This document shows positions 6,362-9,278 of a DNA stretch of 9,278 bases, piece after piece. How positions within the stretch are numbered: position 1 is the stretch's first letter; the number at the start of each line of letters is the position of its first letter. The DNA comes from Halanaerobium sp046541575 (lineage in GTDB: Bacteria > Bacillota > Halanaerobiia > Halanaerobiales > Halanaerobiaceae). The stretch lies in assembly GCA_046541575.1 (NCBI GenBank), contig JBKHDA010000072.1, forward strand, positions 1 through 9,278. Reading direction: 5' to 3'. Position numbers and translations under genes: made by a program. The notes under the pieces were generated by a model, which was not told where the DNA came from, ran no database searches, and saw nothing but the letters and a program-made list of their open reading frames with translations.

Positions 6362-7522
6362 ATGAGAAGAGAAGAGCTAAGTATTTATACTTTGGGGAAA
6401 TTCGATGTATATATTGAAGGAGAAAAGATTAACAGACAGAGAGAAAAATTCAGTAAACGCTGGAAGCTGTTTCAGTATCTTATTACATTTAGAAATCGTG
6501 AAGTTGCAAGAGAAGAGTTAATAATTAATTTAGATTTAAATGACAACCAGGATCCTGAGGGTTCTCTATCAGCACTTGTTTATCGGCTGCGAAATTTATT
6601 GAAAGTGGAGAATACAGATCCTAATTATATTCAGACTAGAGGCTCAGCTTATACTTTTAATACAGAATCTGATTACTGGCTGGATGTCGAAGAGTTTGAA
6701 AAACTCTGCCATAAAGCTGCTTCGGCTGCTGAAAATGATATTGAGCAGGCGATTTCCTTCTATGAGCAGGCGGTTGAGCTTTATAAAGGAGAGTATCTGG
6801 AAGAACTAACATCTGCAGAATGGAACTGGTCTCTGCGTAATATATATCGAGAACTTTTAGTTAATACCTTACTTAATCTGGATGAAGGCCTTTCTGAAAA
6901 AAATTTATATAATGAACTTTGGCAGATCTATAATCAGGTTCAGAAGCTGATTGATTTTGATGAACGGATAATTAAAGGAGCAATTGAAGCTTTAATTAAA
7001 GATCAGCGCTGGGGGATGGCCCGCTTTAAGTATCAGGAAGTAGTGGCCCTCTACCAGAACAACGATCTTAAGATTCCACCGGAGTTAAAAGATCTGGAAT
7101 CAAGACTGGGAAATGTTGATGATGATCCAGAAACACTGGTGGAATATTTTCAATCAGATAATGAGGCAGAGGGAGCTTTTATCTGCAATGATCGGGAACA
7201 ATTCAGCAGTATTTATGAACTGGAAAAAAGAAAGCAGCAGCGAGAAGCACCACCATCTTATCTGCTCCACATGCGGTTAACCGGTAAAATAGAGCGGGAT
7301 CAACTTATTATTCTTGGAGATAAATTTCTCAAACTCTTATCTAACCAGCTGCGGCCGGGAGATATTGTCTGCCGCTGGAACAGCAAGCATTTTATTATTT
7401 TACTGGGCAATATAACAAAAAAAGAAGCCAAAAAAGTAAGGAAAAGATTAATAAATTCATTTATGGCAAGATTTGAACTGCCGGAAGAGCTAATTATTGA
7501 AAACAAAGGTTATAACTTATAA
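6362..7522 (+). CDS. SARP/BTAD transcriptional regulator with degenerate C-terminal GGDEF-like domain
   Basis: 386 aa from ATG 6362, chosen because GGGAGGGG (6350-6357) sits directly before it; an in-frame TTG at 6320 lacks such a site. Residues 5-100 are an OmpR-type winged helix of the SARP kind (LSIYTLGKFDVYIEGE, then SLSALVYRLRNLLK and YIQTRGSAYTFN). Residues 108-250 are a helical bacterial transcriptional activator domain (FYEQAVELYKGEYLEEL, IYRELLVNTLLNL, ARFKYQEVVALY). Residues about 268-370 follow a GGDEF domain: LSNQLRPGDIVCRWNSKHFIILLGN aligns with LR..D.vaRxGGDEFaill, so GGDEF is replaced by NSKHF and the metal-binding and catalytic residues are lost. It should not make c-di-GMP. 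Family knowledge: Firmicute BTAD regulators often carry such a tail. It has its own promoter and terminator among secreted-subunit genes, so it is the likely local regulator; sensing of a nucleotide is only a guess. Confidence 0.85.
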   Translation: MRREELSIYTLGKFDVYIEGEKINRQREKFSKRWKLFQYLITFRNREVAREELIINLDLNDNQDPEGSLSALVYRLRNLLKVENTDPNYIQTRGSAYTFNTESDYWLDVEEFEKLCHKAASAAENDIEQAISFYEQAVELYKGEYLEELTSAEWNWSLRNIYRELLVNTLLNLDEGLSEKNLYNELWQIYNQVQKLIDFDERIIKGAIEALIKDQRWGMARFKYQEVVALYQNNDLKIPPELKDLESRLGNVDDDPETLVEYFQSDNEAEGAFICNDREQFSSIYELEKRKQQREAPPSYLLHMRLTGKIERDQLIILGDKFLKLLSNQLRPGDIVCRWNSKHFIILLGNITKKEAKKVRKRLINSFMARFELPEELIIENKGYNL

Positions 7523-7533
7523 GATAATTTTTA

Positions 7534-7560
7534 ATCCCCACCATTTTGGTGGGGATTTTT
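7534..7560 (+). terminator. Strong intrinsic terminator after the regulator
   Basis: ATCCCCACC (7534-7542), loop ATTTT, GGTGGGGAT (7548-7556), then TTTTT. It lies 11 bases after the stop and isolates the regulator from the next gene. Confidence 0.92.
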
Positions 7561-7597
7561 GCATCATTCTAACATCATCAAACTAATTTAGAAATCA

Positions 7598-7626
7598 TTA
7601 ACATTTTTGCTTCAAATTTATATAAT
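7598..7626 (+). promoter_or_regulatory. Sigma-A type promoter for the two-domain subunit
   Basis: TTAACA (7598-7603), a 17-base spacer, TATAAT (7621-7626). The start near 7633 gives a leader of about 50 bases with no obvious riboswitch, so this subunit is probably not controlled in the same way as its neighbours. Confidence 0.75.
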
Positions 7627-7682
7627 GATAATTGAAGATATAATAAAATTCATATATTTTAAAATTGAAAGGGGGAAATGGA

Positions 7683-8705
7683 ATGAAGCTTATATCTCCC
7701 CGGATCATAAAAATAAAAAAGAAAATAATTATGACAGCTGTTGCAGCAGCCTTAATTTTAACAGCTGGCTTATCCGGTATTATCTACGCTGCTCCGCCAG
7801 AAGTAGAGGTAACAAGACCTGCTGCAGTAATCAATTATGATCCAGAAAATTCAGCCAGCAGTTCTGGAACACTGAATGCTGGAGGTGATTATCTGCAGAA
7901 AAATATGAAGTTAAACTGGCATAAGCAGGCTGAAAAAGATGAAAATTTAAAGATTTACCTAACTGAGATAAGACCTGTTGGTTCTGAAGATAATGATGAG
8001 CAGACTCAGATGGGATTTACCCGACTTCAGAATAGCAATTCTATAATCCCCAGAGAAGCAATTTTAGTAAAAAGTGGGAATTCAGATTATAAATCTCTGG
8101 ATCAAAAAAGAACTGTTCTAGAGACGGGTGAAGACGAATCCGAATTGAAATTCAAACTAGATGCAGAAAAAATAGGTGACTGGCAGAATATACCTGCCGG
8201 GACCTATAAAGCAGAAATTGAGGGAAATTATGAGTTGAAAAATAATCCGCGGGTTCAGATAAATGTTAAGGAACATTTAGAAATTATAATAGAAGATGAT
8301 AAAAAGCTGGAATTGGAAATTGAGGATCCTACTTTGAGCGGTGATCCTGAAAATATAGATCAATATAATGATTCTTTAAGCTGGAGGATTGACAACAATT
8401 TGGGAGAAGTGAATGTCAGTTTTTCCTCCCGCGGTGGAGAAGAATATCAGGATTTAACTGAAATCGAAGCAAAAGACTTTTTTCGATATGTGATAAAAGC
8501 AGAAGATAATAGTGAAAGTAAAGAATTCTCACCTTCTCAAAGCAAAACGGTAAACTTTGATTCCGGCCAGCTAAAGGTGCTTTATTCTACTGATTTCAGT
8601 AACGATAATAATAGTGTATTTAGTCAGGAAGAACAAAAAGAGTGGCATGAGCTGACAGCCGGTAAATATCAGGATCAGATTGTGATTACTGTTGAAGCAG
8701 AGTAG
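7683..8705 (+). CDS. Two-domain secreted beta-sandwich subunit
   Basis: 340 aa from ATG 7683, with AAGGGGG at 7669-7675 seven bases upstream; the in-frame TTG at 7665 would lie before this ribosome site and is rejected. The signal peptide has a long basic start (ISPRIIKIKKK) and is cleaved near IIYA/APPE (residue 36). Residues 38-195 form a first domain whose last strand is IPAGTYKAEIEGNY (170-183). Residues about 195-340 form a second domain matching the protein at 4634: IIIEDDKKLELEI, SWRIDNNLGEVNVSF (233-247), FFRYVIKAED (266-275), EWHELTAGKYQDQIVIT (320-336). The two parts end in the same PAG/TAG-x-Y strand, suggesting an internal duplication of the family fold. No cysteine or anchor. It could be an adhesin-like or capping subunit; the function is not known. 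Confidence 0.75.
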   Translation: MKLISPRIIKIKKKIIMTAVAAALILTAGLSGIIYAAPPEVEVTRPAAVINYDPENSASSSGTLNAGGDYLQKNMKLNWHKQAEKDENLKIYLTEIRPVGSEDNDEQTQMGFTRLQNSNSIIPREAILVKSGNSDYKSLDQKRTVLETGEDESELKFKLDAEKIGDWQNIPAGTYKAEIEGNYELKNNPRVQINVKEHLEIIIEDDKKLELEIEDPTLSGDPENIDQYNDSLSWRIDNNLGEVNVSFSSRGGEEYQDLTEIEAKDFFRYVIKAEDNSESKEFSPSQSKTVNFDSGQLKVLYSTDFSNDNNSVFSQEEQKEWHELTAGKYQDQIVITVEAE

Positions 8706-8785
8706 GTAAAAGTAAGCTGCAGCAGATATATAATAAAAAAGCAGTCAGTCAAATAGATGCCAGGAAATAAAAGTTTAAAAATAAA

Positions 8786-8800
8786 TACTGTTAAACAGTA
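8786..8800. repeat. Perfect 15-base inverted repeat
   Basis: TACTGTT-A-AACAGTA. Too short for a stable terminator and without a T-tract. The spacing of its half-sites resembles a small operator, but no bound protein can be named. Confidence 0.4.
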
Positions 8801-8822
8801 ACACAAACTATCTCAATGAGGG

Positions 8823-8909
8823 AGGTGATTAAAAAAATCATTCTATAATTAAGTCAGCGCGAAGCAAGAAGGGAAAGTACTTATTTTGGAAATGAATTTT
8901 TAATCACTT
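8823..8909 (+). promoter_or_regulatory. Long imperfect RNA hairpin in the leader
   Basis: AGGTGATTAAAAA (8823-8835) pairs with TTTTTAATCACTT (8897-8909), 13 pairs with one G-U. It continues with TCATT (8838-8842)/AATGA (8891-8895) and AATTAAGT (8847-8854)/ACTTATTT (8879-8886, one mismatch), enclosing GCGCGAAGC and a purine-rich loop. About 25 pairs in nested register are unlikely to be chance, although much of it is A-T. The base of the 5' arm can instead pair with 8921-8929, so the element may switch between two folds. Confidence 0.5.
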
Positions 8910-8925
8910 AGTAATTGCTTATCAC

Positions 8926-9010
8926 TCCCATATTGGAGGCTGAGAACCGTCAATAAAACTGGTCACCTAAAAATGGCGGGGAGCCAGAGGTGAAACCGGC
9001 CAACAAGGGG
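8926..9010 (+). promoter_or_regulatory. Candidate c-di-GMP-II-like riboswitch aptamer
   Basis: A long closing stem in register: TCCC (8926-8929)/GGGG (9007-9010), T8931/A9005 and TTGG (8933-8936)/CCAA (9000-9003). Inside, AATAAAACTGG leads into TCACCT (8963-8968)/AGGTGA (8988-8993), capped by TGGC/GCCA, and then AACCGGCC (8994-9001). This follows the 3' two-thirds of the Clostridium acetobutylicum c-di-GMP-II aptamer as I remember it (UUUAAAUUGG, hairpin, AACCGACC), including the AACCG positions that contact the ligand. The segment after the closing stem (AGGCTGAGAACCG) does not match the expected AAxAAUG, and the pseudoknot partner is unclear, so identity is tentative. It lies about 35 bases before the start at 9045. 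Confidence 0.45.
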
Positions 9011-9044
9011 AAAATTATTTAATCCAATAAAAGGGGGATAAACA

Positions 9045-9278
9045 ATGAGAAAATTTGCAATTGTTCTGTTAGCAGTGGTCTTGGTTCTTGGTATGAGCAG
9101 TGGGGTTATGGCAGAATTAAAAAGTGAAAGTATTGATGCTAATATAAAGATTAATCAATATGTGGATTTAAATATCGGAGAAGCAGAAGATTCTAAAGGT
9201 GATGCTTTTGATGGAACTCCTGAAATAGATATAGAAGAATATGGTAAAGATCCTGGTGGAGATGGAATGAATAACGAA
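9045..9278 (+). CDS. Secreted subunit, paralogue of the first gene, 3'-truncated by window edge
   Basis: Begins at ATG 9045 with AAGGGGG at 9031-9037, seven bases away; 78 codons are visible and the frame stays open at the window end. The signal peptide MRKFAIVLLAVVLVLGMSSG is followed by VMA/ELK, close to the partial signal peptide of the gene at 2. The mature start SIDANIKINQYVDLNIGEAED parallels ILDVGLIINQYTEIDISDA in that gene, so both are members of one subunit family. The visible remainder is acidic and rich in D, E and G. A long structured leader precedes it, so it is probably under RNA-level control. Major-subunit status is a guess from the strong ribosome site. Confidence 0.8.
   Translation, partial: MRKFAIVLLAVVLVLGMSSGVMAELKSESIDANIKINQYVDLNIGEAEDSKGDAFDGTPEIDIEEYGKDPGGDGMNNE

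Larger units (their letters stand above)
8706..9044 (+). other. 339-base structured intergenic leader, no gene
   Basis: No convincing coding frame in either direction. It holds, in order, a short inverted repeat (8786-8800), a long imperfect hairpin (8823-8909) and a candidate aptamer (8926-9010) before the ribosome site of the gene at 9045. TATAAT occurs at 8729-8734 and 8844-8849, but neither has a good -35, so the promoter is unresolved. No clear terminator for the gene ending at 8705 is seen. Confidence 0.7.

Noticed and set aside
7607..7840. 77-codon plus-strand frame starting before the 7683 gene
   Set aside because: It overlaps the promoter -10 and the signal peptide of the 7683 gene in another frame, and the product is low-complexity and cysteine-rich, unlike any neighbour.
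8729..8849. TATAAT at 8729-8734 and 8844-8849 as promoter -10 boxes for the last gene
   Set aside because: Neither has a -35 at 16-18 bases nor an extended -10, and the region is AT-rich enough for chance matches.
8931..9003. Resemblance to TPP (CTGAGA), SAM-I (GAAACC.GGC.AAC), cobalamin and ydaO motifs
   Set aside because: Each match is a short string without the rest of the conserved core or stem order; the c-di-GMP-II pattern explains more of the segment.

Overview
The window looks like chromosomal DNA of a low-GC, anaerobe-like Firmicute that nevertheless has an outer membrane (Halanaerobiales-like; this is inference). The coding is AT-rich, uses strong GGAGG/GGGGG ribosome binding sites and relies on sigma-A type promoters and riboswitches, as in Clostridia and Halanaerobia. 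Yet it also encodes a secretin and a protein ending in an outer-membrane barrel-type C-terminus, which only make sense in a diderm cell.

Layout. At the left edge (2-583) is the 3' part of a gene for a small secreted WxL-like beta-sandwich protein, followed by a hairpin terminator with a poor T-tract. Next comes a tight run of four genes: a large periplasmic protein with two PapD/DUF916-like modules (652-2199), a compact secretin (2199-3377), a secretin-fold plus beta-barrel protein (3388-4608) and another small secreted subunit (4634-5197). A strong promoter then drives a leader with two c-di-GMP-I (GEMM) riboswitches in series: the first is followed by an intrinsic terminator, and the second can pair with the ribosome binding site of a single-gene unit encoding another small secreted subunit (5554-6033). 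A regulator with its own promoter and terminator follows (6362-7522): winged helix, BTAD, and a C-terminal GGDEF-like domain whose signature is lost. Then come a two-domain secreted subunit with its own promoter (7683-8705) and a 339-base structured leader that includes a candidate c-di-GMP-II-like aptamer. The last gene (9045 to the window end) is a close relative of the first.

How they may work together (inference). The secretin would be the outer-membrane pore, and the chaperone-like protein would hold subunits in the periplasm. The secretin/barrel protein would be an accessory or second outer-membrane component. Five WxL-like proteins would be cargo: structural subunits of a surface layer or appendage. 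No usher, secretion ATPase, inner-membrane platform or prepilin peptidase is visible. The arrangement resembles the WxL + DUF916 cell-surface clusters of Gram-positive bacteria, here joined to an outer-membrane secretin and placed under c-di-GMP control.
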